A stretch of DNA of 64,000 nt from Alnus glutinosa (GCF_958979055.1 NC_084894.1:129001-193000), one strand, 5' to 3'. Counted from the first letter of the stretch, positions 10,525 to 24,300 are shown. The notes: generated from the letters alone by a model not told the origin. Numbers and translations: made by a program.

Positions 10525-13500
10525 ATGGCACAAAACGAGATTCTTACTCATATTCATGCTACATTGGATGGCACCAACTACATTGTTTGGTCCCAATCTA
10601 TGAGGAGCTTTCTTAAAGGCCGCAAGCTCTGGCTTTATGTGACTGGGGATATCCCCAAGCCTACTAAAGTCGATGCCGAAACTGATGATGCTTTCCACAC
10701 TCGTCTTATTGATTGGGACAGCAAACATCATCAGATTCTTACGCGGTTTCGTAACACCACCATTCCCTCTATTGCGGCTTTATTTGGCAGTTTTGATGAT
10801 GCTCAAGGTGCTTGGAATATGCTTGCTTCTCGCTACTTATCGATTGATGGTTCTCGCGAGTACCAGATTATTCTTGATCTCTATCGTCTGAGGCAAGAAT
10901 CAGATCAGACTATTACGGATTTTTTTGCTCACATGCAGTTCTTATGGGATCAGTTGGCTCTTTCTGATCCTACTTGGAGGGACCCTACTGATGCTCAGAT
11001 GTATGCTGCCCGCAGGGACCAGCATCGTCTCTATCAGTTTCTGATGGCTCTGAGGGATGATTTTGAGCCTGTTCGTGGGCAACTTTTGCATCGCTCTCCT
11101 CTTCCCACTTTGGACCAGGCTGTTTGTGAGCTTGTTCGAGAGGAGACCAAATTGTCTACTTTGCACTCTCAGCACACTCCGCATACTCATCCAGTCTTAG
11201 CTGCTCCATCTCCTCAGACCGAGCACTCTGACAGGTCTGTTCATGGACCCTCCAAGAATCGTGACAATCATTTTTGTCGTTATTGTCGCCGTCGTGGGCA
11301 TACCATTGACAAATGTTGGCGCAAGGCCAAATCTTCTACACCTGCTGCAGCTGTTACCATTACTGAGAGTGTTTCTTCTTCGGTTGCCCCAGCTGCTCCC
11401 TCTGGCGACTCTACCGGATCTATTCTCACCTTATCTCTAGCTGACTTTGAGGCAATTATCAACCAGGTCCTCGCTCGTTCTGGTAAAGCATCTTCCTCTG
11501 TCCTCTCCGTTTTGCCAGGTAAATCTTCCTCTTGACTTTTTGACTCCGCCTGCTGCAACCATATGACGCCATATACCTCTTCATTTACCACTTCTATCCC
11601 TCCACCACATACATCTTTAATTCACACAGCTGATGACTCTTCTATGACGGTTCAATCCTTAGGCACTGTTCATACACCTTTCCTTTCTGTTCCTGATGTC
11701 TTTCATGTGCCTAAATTATCCTTTAATCTCTTATCTGTTGGGCAATTGTGTGAATTGGGTTATAGACTTGTTTTTGACTCCTCTGGTGTGTATGTGCATG
11801 ATCCTCGGACGGGCCAGACACTTGGGACCGGGCGTAGAATTGGGCGACTGTTTGAGCTTTCCTCCTTACACCTTTCCATCCCTAGTGTCTCTGCTGCTGC
11901 CGCTTCATCGCCGCCATCTCTTGCTCTTTGGCATTCGCGTCTTGGTCATGCATCTGTGTCTCGAGTACAAGTTTCAGCTTCTAAGGGTTTATTAGGTTCA
12001 GTGTCCAATAAGTCTTTTGATTGTATTTCTTGTCAACTTGGGAAATAACCAGCTTTGCCTTTTAATAATAGTGAGTCTATTGCATCTGCTTCTTTTGATT
12101 TAATTCATTCTGATGTTTGGGGGCCTTCCCCTGTTCCTAGTATGAGTGGCTCACGCTATTTTGTGATTTTTGTTGATGATTTTTCCCGTTACACCTGGGT
12201 GTTTTTAATGAAATCACGTTCTGAATTATTGGATATCTATCGCAATTTTGCAAAAATGGTTGAGACCCAGTTTTCTAAACACATTAAAGCTTTTCGTTCT
12301 GATAATGCCTTAGAATATACTCAACAGTCTTTTCAAAATATCTTAAAACACTATGGCACTGTTCCTCACTTGTCTTGTTCAGGCACCTCACAGCAAAATG
12401 GAAGAGCTGAACGTAAACTGCGGCACATTCTAGACACTGTTCGTGCTCTTCTTCTTTCCTATTTGGTTGCTACTCCTTTTTGGGGTGAAGCCACTCTCAC
12501 AGCTGTCTACACTATCAACAGGTTGCCTACACCTCTTCTTGCACATTGTACCCCTCACGAGCGGTTGTTTGGCTCTTCTCCCACTTACCATCAACTTCGT
12601 GCTTTTGGTTCTGCCTGTTTTGTTTTGCTCCAACCTCATGAACATACCAAACTCGAGCCTCGTTCTCGATTATGTTGCTTTCTTGGGTATGGGGTAGAAC
12701 AAAAGGGTTATCGGTGTTATGATCCCGTGTCACACCGCCTTCACATCTCCCGTCATGTGGTCTTCTGAGAGCATAAGTTATTTCACGAAGTAGGAAAATT
12801 TTGCATGCCCTCTTTCCCTCCCTTTACCACACTTCTAGAGACGCCTCTCTCTCTCACTCTACCTCTGGTGATATTTGTCCCAAGTCTTCCTCGCTTGAGC
12901 CGCAGTCTTCAAATGCTCATGATGTCGCTACGCTTGAGTCCCCAGATTCCGTTCCATCCGAGGCTCCGGCTCCTGCCTCCCCACCTGCTCTTTGCCGATC
13001 CACTCGAGTAAAGTCTTTTCCATCTCATCTCCAGGACTTTCATTGTTTTCATGCCTTAGCTGCCTTACATGAACCTCACTCCTATCGTGAGGCTTCCACT
13101 AACCCTCTTTGACAGGACGCGATGAAAGAGGAACTTGATGCATTACACAAGAACCATACATGGGATCTGGTTGACTTGCCTCGAGGGAAGTCTGTTGTTG
13201 GGTGTAAGTGGGTCTACAAAATCAAGACTTGTTCTGATGGTATTGTTGACAGATACAAGGCTCGTCTTGTGGCCAGAGGTTTTACTCAGGAGTATGGTGT
13301 GGATTATGAGGAGACCTTTGCTCCTGTTGCTCGCCTATCTTCTGTGCGTGCTCTATTGGCTGTTGCCGCCTCTCGACATTGGTCACTTTCTCAAATGGAT
13401 GTCAAAATGCCTTCCTTAATGGCGATCTCAGTGAGGAAGTCTATATGCAGCCACCTCCTGGTCTCTCTTCTCCTCCAAACAAGGTCTGTCGTCTTCGTCG

Positions 13501-14599
13501 GGCTCTCTATGGTCTAAAGCAAGCTCCACGGGCATGGTTTGCTAAATTTAGCGCCACTGTCTCTAGTCTTGGCTACTCCATCAGCTCGTATGACTCTACC
13601 TTATTTATTCGCCGCACAGATCGAGGCATCATTCTTCTGTTGTTATATGTTGATGACATGATTATCACTGGCGATGATTCTCTTGGTATTCTGGAGCTCA
13701 AGCAGTTTCTCAGTCAGCATTTTGAGATGAAGGATCTTGGCACTCTCAGCTATTTTCTTGGCCTTGAGATTTCTTCTTCTTCTGATGGTTTATATTTGAC
13801 ACAGGCTAAGTATATATTTGATCTGCTTTCACGGGCCAATCTCACAGACTGTAAGATTGTCGACACACCGACTGAGCTCAATGTCCGCCTCAATCTACAG
13901 GATGGCGAGCCTCTCCATGATCCCTCTCTCTATCGGCATTTGGTTGGTAGCCTTGTCTATCTTACTGTTACTAGGCCTGATATCTCATATACTGTCCATC
14001 AGGTGAGTCAGTTTATGGCTGCTCCCCGTTCTACTCATTTCTCTGCTGTCCTTCGCATCCTTCGCTACCTCAAGGGGACATTATTTCATGAGCTCCACTT
14101 CTCCTCTCTGTCTCCTCTTGAGTTGTATGCTTATACTGATGCGGATTGGGCAGGTGATCCTACAGATCGTCGCTCCACCACCGGTTATTGTTTCCTACTT
14201 GGCACCTCTCTTATTTCTTGGCGCCGTAAGAAGCAGTCTGTTGTTGCTCGCTCTAGTACTGAGGCAGAATATCGTGCTTTAGCTGACACCACCTCGGAAC
14301 TCCTTTGGTTGCGATGGCTATTACAAGATATGGGTGTCACTTTTTCTTCAGCTACTCCTGTCTACTGTGACAATAGAAGTGCTATTCAGATTGCCCATAA
14401 TGATGTTTTTCATGAACGGACCAAACATATTGAGATTGATTGTCACTTTGTCCGTCATCATCTTCTTCAGGGCTCTCTACAATTTCATTCTGTCACGTCT
14501 CATGATCAGTTCACGGACCTCTTCACAAAGTCTCATCCTCCAGGGCGGTTCCGCGATCTTGTGTCCAACCTCAAGATGGTCTCTTGCACTCCACCTTGA
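10525..14599 (+). pseudogene. copia gag-pol, disrupted
   Basis: Gag starts at 10525 (MAQNEILTHIHATLDGTNY) and contains a CCHC knuckle, CRYCRRRGHTIDKC, near 11277. Frame 1 continues through protease (DSACCNHMT near 11541), the pre-integrase zinc region (LWHSRLGHA) and integrase (HSDVWGP, FRSDNALEY, QQNGRAERK). RT follows in frames 3 and 2 (VARGFTQEYGVDYEETFAPVA; YVDDM near 13648), then RNase H (YTDADWAGDPTDRR, SSTEAEYRA). Breaks are in-frame stops at 11533, 12046, 12766 and 13110, a frameshift near 12790-12804 and a one-base deletion near 13405. It cannot make a full polyprotein. Confidence 0.93.
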
Positions 14600-14603
14600 G
14601 TTT

Positions 14604-14612
14604 GAGGGGGGG
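14604..14612 (+). other. polypurine tract
   Basis: GAGGGGGGG immediately precedes the TG of the 3' LTR, the expected second-strand priming site. Confidence 0.85.
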
Positions 14613-14749
14613 TGTTAGATTATATTCTTATATATTGTATTGTCCCACATGGGGTATGTTGTGTATATGTCTTTCATGTACTAGCCTATATATATAGGCC
14701 TCTCATGTACAGTATTTGTGTGATTCAATATATATCATTTCTCTCAACA
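14613..14749 (+). repeat. 3' LTR (137 bp)
   Basis: Matches the 5' LTR with three substitutions and lacks one 17-bp unit. Followed by the target duplication GTTCC. Confidence 0.95.
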
Positions 14750-14754
14750 GTTCC

Positions 14755-17700
14755 ATCAACAGAATTTGGGGATCACCACATTAACGATTCATCTCACTCT
14801 CATTTTTTATGGAACAAATAAATTATTAAATGGAGTCGGTTGGACATTTAACGCCATTGATCTGTCATAAGGAGGAGGGGCAGGGACACTTCTTTGGCCA
14901 AGTAAATGAGCAGCCCATACAACTAGCAAGATGTGGTAGGAGCCAACATGGGTACTAGTCCACCCCAACTGGCAAGCCAAGGTATAAAAGGAAAGGTGAG
15001 TCCATACACAAAAGATATTTATTTTCACTGTAAAAAAGGTTTTTTCCACTAGAAATAACGCCAATAATAAGTAACATATTGACTTAGATATTAGAGGTAT
15101 TCTACCGGGTCGATCACCCCAACAAGCCTATAAGGCCATATTTTCTAGACTAGACTTGTATGGGGCAGACACCCATTAGAGCACCCAAGTGAAGGAAGTG
15201 GATTGAGTAGAGCAACCGACTCTATAAGAAATTGTAATGGAAATGATGGAATTTTGTAGAATGAAATAGTGTTTGGATATGAGAATAGATGAATGGAAAT
15301 GGAAGATTAATTATGAAATGAAATGGGCTAATTCGATGTGTCCAACAATATGTGATTTTCACATGTTGAGAGACATATGTCAATATTATATGTGAGTTGC
15401 ACGAAATTTTCTATAAACTAGTTTGTAAGAAATTTTTGTCCGTAAAATTAAGTTCTAAATTTCTTATTGAATGAGATTACATCGTAAATGGGCTTATTTA
15501 TAAAGACAGCCCCAACCACCATAATCTATCTCAGTTACCTTCTAATTAAGTTGTATAAGAGAAAAGGCACGTTCAAATACAAATGGGCTAATAGCCCAAC
15601 AACCCAAACCCACAGCTATTAGATTCCTTACATTATTATCCAACGAAATGAAAATACTATTTTTGACCAAATAATTGTAGTTGTCACTTCTGCAGTCAAG
15701 TTTAAACTCTGACGGCATTTTCATCTCTCCAGGAGTAGAGCCAGGGTTGAAAGGGGGCAAAGTGCCCCTCTCACCTCTTAAATTTTTTTTTTTACTCATT
15801 TTGATTTTGATTTTTTTTAATATCCTTGTTGCCCCTTCAACCACTCATTAAGAAGCAAATTATTTTTCAGAAGTATTAAAATTTATGACTCAAGTCATTG
15901 AAGTCAACTACTTATAATTTTTGTTAAATTAGGTCATTGTGTACGTTCTGAATCTCCAAAAGAAAGAACCAAGCTTGAAGATGAATGGTACATTTGTAAA
16001 ACGCAGTTTTTCATGCGGAAGAATTTGCAAAACAAAAGTTTTGATTCAAAACGCAACATTTCATTTATTTGGAGTTATGTTTCGTCAAATACACCATTTG
16101 ACTTAGGGTGACGCAGCAGAGGGCTATAACTGGAGTTGGAGGGAAGAAAGGGAAGAAAGAAACAACCAACGTCTCGTTGGAAGAGGAATCCCACCTCAAA
16201 AACAAACACAGCAATTCTTATTCATCATCTTTTGTCTCCATTCCAATATAGTAGGTTATTAAATACTGAAAACCCTACCTTATTACGCCTATAATCAAGC
16301 TACCCAAATCTGCTGACTTCTGAAAAAATTCCTTATTAACAGGAACTTGCTGTCCACGCCTGCTATTACGCCAGTAATTACATAGAGACTTGCTGTTTTA
16401 TTGCTTAACATAAATAAAAATACCCCAAAAAGGAAGTAGTCATCCGCTCCAACGGTTGCTGACGCCGTCATAGGGTCCGTTTAGGTTTGCGATTTTAAAA
16501 TATCGATTTTAAAATGTACGATTTAAAAAAGTGATTTTTAAAAACGCAGTTAAGCGTTTGGCAAAATCACAGTTTGGCCTTTAAAATCACAGGTTAGCAT
16601 TTTAAAAAATATTGCGTTTTCCAAAAAGCACCTCATTGTCTGTGATTTGAATAAGTACTTTTTTGCGTTTTCAAATCGTAATTTTTTAAAAACACAGTTT
16701 TCAAACGGTTTATTTTCTGCAATTTGATTTAAAATTGTACTTTTTCTTTACAAAATCGCAATTTCAAACTCACTCTTAATAACTTTTGTGATTTTATTTC
16801 GAATTGGTGAGACTTAAGAAAGGTGACTGGTTTGTGAAGGGACAGAGTTAAAAAAAAAAAAAAATAAATAAAATATGAAGGGTGAGTGAGTCATGAGTCA
16901 CTTTAGATGTGAGAGGCCAATATTTTTTTTAAAAAAATCTGAACATCAATTCTTAGTCCACGCAGGTACACGGACCGAATAAAATATATAATTGTAGTTA
17001 TTTGTAATTATGGAGAATAATAATAATTCTAATGAACTCCAATAAAATTTTAAAGGAGCTCGTGTCAAGGTAGATCTAACAAATTTACCAACAAATCATT
17101 GCTTAAAAAAAAATAAAAATTTAATTACCATCCTAGTGGCAGAGATCAAATCCGAAGAACATATCTACAAAAAAATATCTTGTCAACCAATTGATCATGA
17201 TTTTTCAAAAACATAATATGAAAAAATATGACGTCATTTTAATTCAGCATGGTTCATAGAATATGTTGATTGGTTAGAATACAACATTTTAGAAAATGCT
17301 GTGCGTATTGCTTATATTGTTATATTTTCAGACCAAACACTAAAAATTAAGCAAAAGGATATTCGTTTGTTACTAAAGGGTTTAAAAATTGGGAAAAAAA
17401 GAAGAAGTTAAGAATCATGTGGGCCTCACAATATTGTATTAGCTATATTTTTTAATAATTTTATTTTTATTTTTATTTTTTTTTAAAAAAAATCTTGCTC
17501 CCTAAGTAAAATCGTGGCTCTGCCGGCATCTATCCTTCACCTAAGTGGTAAAGTCCTAGCTATTGCTTTAGTTTTAGCTCGGATAGCTCCCTCTAAAAGC
17601 TTCAACTTTAGCCTTAGCTTTAGTTTTATCTTTTCCTTTCGTACGGTTTTTACTTTTTTTTACTTTTTTTTTTTGGAACTTTTTTAGCTTTAGCTTCTGT

Positions 17701-17986
17701 GTGTTTCTTTTCAAATCAAATATATAAAAAAATAAAAAATAAAAAAATTGTAGTTGTCACTTGTCCGTGAAAGTTTTTGCTGAGTTATACAAAAAAAAAA
17801 ATACAATAACAGAAAAGTTGTAGGTGGGAAACAGAATTTCCATTTTCGAAGTTGGCTCTAAATCACGCCACACTTCTTCCGAGTGGAGCGAGTTATAGGG
17901 CAGGACTCACTTCACTCTTCTCTTCTCTTCCCGCCCAAAACCCTTCTCCCTCTCTCCCGGGTGCGGACAGCTAGGGTTCATCTACA
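14755..17986. other. intergenic region and NUP214 promoter
   Basis: No convincing gene; short ORFs lack domains. Two low-confidence transposon signs are noted. One is a MITE-like segment at 16473-16790. The other is a pair of inverted ends near 15725 (AGAGCCAGGGTTGAAAGGGG) and 17495-17525 (AAAATCGTGGCTCTGCC). The last 100 bases (TCTTCTCTTC runs, CTAGGGTTCATC) look like a NUP214 5' UTR. Confidence 0.5.
16473..16790. mobile_element. MITE-like foldback, imperfect
   Basis: The left end AGGGTCCGTTTAGGTTTGCG and the right end, read in reverse (AGAGTGAGTTTGAAATTGCG), match imperfectly. The interior is rich in complementary GATTTTAAAA / TTTTAAAATC blocks. GTCCGTTTGG-like termini are common in hAT-type plant MITEs. 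No clear target duplication was found. Confidence 0.4.
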
Positions 17987-20900
17987 ATGGCTCCCTCCGA
18001 TGATAACACTAGTAATAATGAAACGAAGATAGTAGAATTAGAAGATGAGATTGAAGGAGGAAACGTGGGCAACACCGATTACTACTTCGACAGGATCGGC
18101 GAGCCCGTGCCGATCAAAACCCATGACTCCAACTTCGATGTGGAAAGCCCTCCCTCTCAGCCCCTCGCCGTCTCCGAGCTCCACGGTCTCATCTTCGTTG
18201 CCCATTACGGTGGATTTTGTGTTGCTAGGACCAAGGACGTTATTGCCTCGGCCAAGGATATCAAGGACAAGGGAAGCGGCTCTTCTATTCAGGAGTTGAG
18301 TGTTGTGGATGTGCCCATCGGCAAGGTTCACATCTTGGCTATCTCCGCCGAAAATTCTACCCTCGCTGCTTGTATTGATCGAAATGTCTATTTTTTCCCT
18401 CTTAATTCGCTTCTCAATAAGGTACGCTACGCTACCCCACCCTTTCATTTCTGTTCATCCTCGCTCAATTCTTATGCTTTTCATTAGAGCTGCAATGCGT
18501 GGAAACGCGATTCTTTACTGTTTTTGCTTAGGTGATTTTTATAGAGCCAAAGGACCTTTAAAAGTTTTCATTTTTTTAATCCCCTGCATTGATACAAATC
18601 TTAGGTAGAACTCACAAAATCGGCTTGTAACATGAGGGTGCCCAAGATTACATACACTTGGTTAAAATTATACGCAAGCCATGTGGGATACTTAGTACCA
18701 TAACATATATTTAGCTCAATTTGGAGATAAACCCAAATACTGATCCTTGTTGCTAAGAATGCTGTTTATCATGTGCAAACAATTGGTTGGCTCAAGTGGT
18801 AAGGGCCTTGGTCTTGGTGGCATTTCCATAAAGTCTAAGGTTCAAATCCCCATGGGTGTAAACAATTCCTTGGGACTAGCCCGCCCGATCCGAATGGAGG
18901 GAGTGCTTTGTACGGGTCTGAGGTTTACCCAACAGGAGTGGATACATGAAGTGGCATTGCCTTAAAGGGGTTTCTCGTTATAAAAAAAAAAAAAAAAAAT
19001 GTGCAACATGGATTACTGCATTGTTGATAGTAAAATTGTTGGTTCCTTTCCGCACTACAGTGTTTGAGAGAAGAGGGGAAGGTAAATAGTATGTTTGAGG
19101 TTCTGGGAGGCTGTCATGGGCCATTATTAAACAAGCAGATAAACCAAGATATAGCACAATGGCCATAAACATTTCATTTTACTCATCTTTAATGAAGGTT
19201 ACATGTATAAATAAAAAAATTCAGCATGAAACTTCTATTTTTTCTTGATGCTGTATAGTTTTGCTTTGCATGTGGACACTTCATTTTCTGTTGGCTGTAG
19301 TTGGTTCTACACAGATCTTTCATATGGCATACTTTTTACTAGCCCCACATACATTGAAAATTTGAAAGAGCAGCATGCAGTGTCATTGACAAGGCTTCTT
19401 AAATTTAATATACTCAGAGCAACAATCATGATTTAATCCACTTCTCTTCGAAGCCTCTTCTCCTTTTGTTAAAATGCCACTTGGGCGTACATTCATGTGC
19501 TGTGGATGCGAATAAAAAACTCATTCTTTGTTAGGATAATCATAGTGACACTTGGATGCTAAGCAAATCTTACACTTTTGAGTACGCTAGGCCTGTCTTA
19601 TATATATTTCAACTTCATGATAGACATTCCAAACCTTCCAGGACCAAAAAAGAAAAAAAAGAAGCAAATGTGTAGAGTGAAACATCATTGTCCATCCATC
19701 TGAAAGCAGTAACCGCAATGATTTGGTTCAATTTATATTTAAAATTGTCTTCTTGGTGGCATTTGCTTATTCAAATCAGCAGCAACCGAAAATTGTCTCT
19801 TTCATATTTATTTCTACTGCCCATTATGCAGGAACTTAGACCATCTTTCTTATGTTCACTCGATGAATCAAGCTTTGTCAAAGATTTTAAATGGAGAAAA
19901 AAGGCAGAACGTTCTTATGTTGTTCTTTCAAATTCTGGGAAGCTATATCATGGAGTGGTTGATGGGCCATTTAAAGATGTAATGGACAATGTCGATGCTG
20001 GTATGTTATATCCTGTTGTCTTTTATTCTATGATATGAGTCGCATCCAGTTTTTAGTAATTACTCTGTCCTGCTGATGTGACATTTGCATCCTTGCCTCT
20101 CCAACAGATGTGTTTATGCTACATTCTCACATTGGCATGCTGTAACATCATTATAAATTTCATTATTTTATTTTCCTGATGCACCAATGTTCAAGAACAA
20201 AAAGTTTTGTTTAGTTTTGTTTTTATTTTTGTTTTTGTTTTTTTTTTCTGGTTTAAAATTACAATTGTTATGAATGCTATTTATTTATTTATTTATTTTT
20301 TTTGTTTTTAGTTTGAAATGGAAAACGAAAGACTAGTGACACAAAGTCTGCCTACTATAACGTTGAGTGTAAAGAACTGATGATGATTTATATGGTGGTC
20401 ATATCAGCAACATTGAATGTAATGTGAAAAATTCTTCACATGGTTATATTAAGTATACCACCAGGCTTACCTGTGTAGAAGTATTGTGTCAAAACATTAT
20501 TTGAAATATTTCCTACTAATTTTGTGATATTTCTGATCAGAGTGCATCTGCTTCTTTTTGGTTGTAAAGTAAGACTTACTGGAAGACAGCTCTATGTTTT
20601 TGTGAAAGAATAATAATACTCTTAGTGGCGCTACTTCTTTTAAAGGTATCCGTAAGGGAGACCTTATTTGTATGTAAAATGGTCCACATAGATGTCTTCT
20701 TTATTACTAATTGTATGATATCTGAAGTAAATCTGGGACCAATCAATGGTCGTCCAGGAAATATAATTTCCTGACTGTTTAGACTGACATGAGTGGTAAG
20801 TACCACCCGTGAATCCATATGTTTCACTTCATTTTCTACATAAGCCAATAGGACACTTTTCCTGCATTACAGTACTGGGAATCACCTTTCTTAGTACCCT

Positions 20901-21237
20901 ATGAACTAAAAAGTAACCTCTCGATGCACCAGTCACCAAAAGGAACAAGTAACCAATAGTTGTTGTCCAAACTCTTCACTTAAGCTTCACTACACACTTA
21001 AAACTGCAAAACTTTTGCCTTTTGGCACATCAACTCACTGCTTGATGTTATTTTTTTCATGCATCTGTTGACATGACTTTTTCTTTTTCTTTCTGGAAGC
21101 CTTTATCTTTTAGTTATGCTACATTGTCAGGATTTGCTTGAAAACTACATAGGAGTAGATTATTCTTGGCGATATATGCTTTCTGTTATGAATGTGGTAT
21201 AAAAAACCAAAAAAGAAAAAAGAATGTGGTATAAAGG

Positions 21238-21306
<69 letters not shown>

Positions 21307-24300
21307 GTTTTTGCCCTTCCTTATTTTAAGTTTTTCTTTATCATAGTTGAATGGAGTGTAAAAGGCGAATTTGTTGCTGTGGCAAGAAAAAATGTCCTTA
21401 GCATTCTCTCTTCAAGATTTGAGGAGCGGTTGTGCATGTCACTATCATTCAAGTCATGGATTGGAGATTCAAATGTGAACTGCAGTGTAAAAGGTTTTTA
21501 TGTTCTTTTTAATTAAATTCCAATCTATTGATTGTTTCCTCATGAATATGGTGTGCAATTGTTTTTTTTTTTTTTTCCTAATTCGATTTAAGTCTTTTGT
21601 CTTGCTTAGTTAATTCAATGACAAAAATTTCTTGGTAGTTTATGCCTTTTATGAATTCCTAGCATATACATTTGACTTATTTGTGTGATTTTGGGGCATG
21701 TAAACTGTGATAGTTGGGACTTGTCAAAGGTGTCAAAACAGAGGGACTAATTCTTGGAAAATTGATTACAAACCTTTGAGAATAATGTTCATCAAGTGTA
21801 TAAATTTTTTCTTTTATTTTATTATTATTTTTTTTTTTATAAGTAATCGACAAATATTATTGAAAGCATAAGATGCTCCTAAGTACACAAAAAATATATA
21901 AAATGAAACACCTAACTAGAAGTAGCAAAAAGAATAAGGAAATCACAATAACTAATCGTCAAAGGAGGCACATAAGTAGCTGTCCATAGATATAAAGTTT
22001 TGAAGAATAATGCTTTAATATCCTCCAAATTCTTCCCTCAGTCCTCAAAATTTCTGTTATTAATTTCCCTTTATAAACACCATAAAAAGCACGTAGGCAC
22101 CATCTTCCACACAGTAGCATTTTGCAGACTACCGGAGGTCCTCCAACAAGCATGCAATTCGACTACATGTCTAGGCATAACCCAAGACAAAGCAAAACGA
22201 CTGAAAAAGGTAATCCAAATGGCATAAGCCACGTCGCAATGAAGAAGAAGATGGTTCACAGACTCCCAATTTCTCTTACACATGCAACATTTGTCCACCA
22301 CAATGACGTGCCGCTTTATGAGGTTATCCATGGTAAGGATCTTATTTAGAACCTCTGACCAAGCGAAAAAGACTGCCCTCAAAGGAGCCTTAGTCCGCCA
22401 CACACTATTCCAAGGGAAGCGACAACCTTCTCTACAAACTAGGGAGCAATAGAAAGATTCAACCAATCAAACGTCCTACTATTCATTTGTCATGAAGTTG
22501 TCCACATTGTGTTATAGAATGGGATAGCATTGAAAATTTTTACACTCTTATGGCGACTGCACTTCCTTTGCCGACACACAAGCAATTGAACTACATTTAT
22601 TGGCATTACATATATAACTCCATAGAGAGAAAACATAAGGGAGCAAATATCTCTTGCCACCGAAAAATGGAGTAAAAGATGATTAATCGACTCCCCACTA
22701 GTTTCATGCATAAGACATCAATCCATGGTAATAATGTTCATATCACGAAGGTTGTCCACCGTTAAGATCTTCAATACAGTTGTAAAAGTAAAAAGGGCAA
22801 CCTTCTATGAACCTTGGCCCGACATGTACACTTACAAGGGAACCCAACACTTGCAGTCCCTCTCAAGGCTTTGTAAAACTAGTATCAAAGACAGTTTTTC
22901 TTTGCCTCCATTAGAAGAAAAATTTGGATATGCCAAATCAATGAAGGTAGTCGTTAGTTCCAATTCCAATCATGAAAAGCACGAACAAATGAAGATTCAC
23001 AAAGCGCGCTCACCATCCTTTGGACTTCCCATTTTACGAAGTGAGGGATGCATTCTTGTCCACAGCCAAAAGGAGCAGGTCAAGGAAGAAATCTTTTGAA
23101 GTAAAATCACAACACCATAACTCATAATAAAAGCAAACTTGTGTGGCATTCCCTACTGCAAATTTAGTATAGCCAGCAAACAAATCCTAACCTCTAGTAC
23201 TTTTCCACAATAGCACTCCACGTGGCCTTCTTAACTGTCACAGAAGTTCATTGATCCCATGCTTCCAACATACTTCACATGGATAACGTGCGTCTATAAC
23301 TGGTCTTCTGTGCTTAGTCTCTACCAACCTAACATATACACACATGGAAGCTCTGATGAACAATAGACATACAGAAGGAACTCTAAAAGGCTAGATTGCC
23401 TTGCAGGTGAACAACAATCTGGTGGCTGCTGTGCATGTTGGTAACCATTTCCATAATGAAGCTTGATCACAAGTGCTCAACTTTGGAACCCCTAATCCTT
23501 CTGCCTTCAAGGGGAAACTCACCAACCCCCAATCCTCTGCTAAGAATTTTGGTATTCCTTATCCTCAACTAAACCTTGATCCCTAGCAATTAGTATTGAC
23601 TCCATGAATCCTTTATCAACTAGTTGGAGTCGGCTTCATGTATCTTTGCTTCCATTCTATATTTATTGACTGTTGTCATCAAATTAAAATCCTTGTTATC
23701 AAAAAGCAATCAATTTTCAACGTAATATTGAGTAAAAGAATCCATCCTCTAGTTCTGATTTCATCCACTTGTATTCTAGTCCTTGCTAGTTCAGGGATTG
23801 CAGAGTTGTTGTGCCTAAAGTAGATTTTGAAAGAGTAAAATTCCTTGGATCGTGTGAGAAGAAACATCTCCTCACAAAGTGAGGGCAGTATCCTTCTTGT
23901 CCTTTTAATAATGTTGCAGTCTTCATATATGCAAATTTAAAACGGATTCCAAAGTTGTTTTAGAATTTAGAAAAGAATTCCTAGTATCACTTTTCCTTCA
24001 CACCGGCTGCAGATATGCTACATTAATTCCTTGCACAACTGTCGTCAATTACAATTACTTTGTTTGGGAGTTAATTTTGTGCTGTTTAAGGGATTTCGAG
24101 TGTTGGAATTTCTCCAATATACCTCTGCTTAAAGGTTAGAGTCCAACTTAATTTTATTTTTGACACAGCAAAGAGAGACAAAAGGTTGGACTCTTCAAGT
24201 GTCAGTTTGCAATTTGTTGTGCCTATGTCCTTTTCAAAAAATGCCATTTATAGTTGCACCTGGGTCATTTTCCAAAGATTTCCTTGTACTTACATCCTCA

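Larger units (their letters stand above)
9665..14749 (+). mobile_element. full-length Ty1/copia LTR retrotransposon (5085 bp)
   Basis: LTRs at 9665-9818 and 14613-14749 start TG and end CA and are bounded by the 5-bp target duplication GTTCC (9660-9664 and 14750-14754). A primer-binding site follows the 5' LTR and a G-rich polypurine tract precedes the 3' LTR. Domain order inside is gag, protease, integrase, reverse transcriptase, RNase H, which defines copia. The LTRs differ by three substitutions plus one 17-bp tandem unit present only in the 5' LTR, indicating a fairly recent insertion. The coding region is nevertheless broken. The small LTRs and compact size resemble short-LTR copia lineages, but no lineage is assigned. 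Confidence 0.95.

Noticed and set aside
18788-18860. A functional tRNA gene
   Set aside because: A and B boxes are present but no cloverleaf can be folded; the poly-A tail and target duplication show a SINE.
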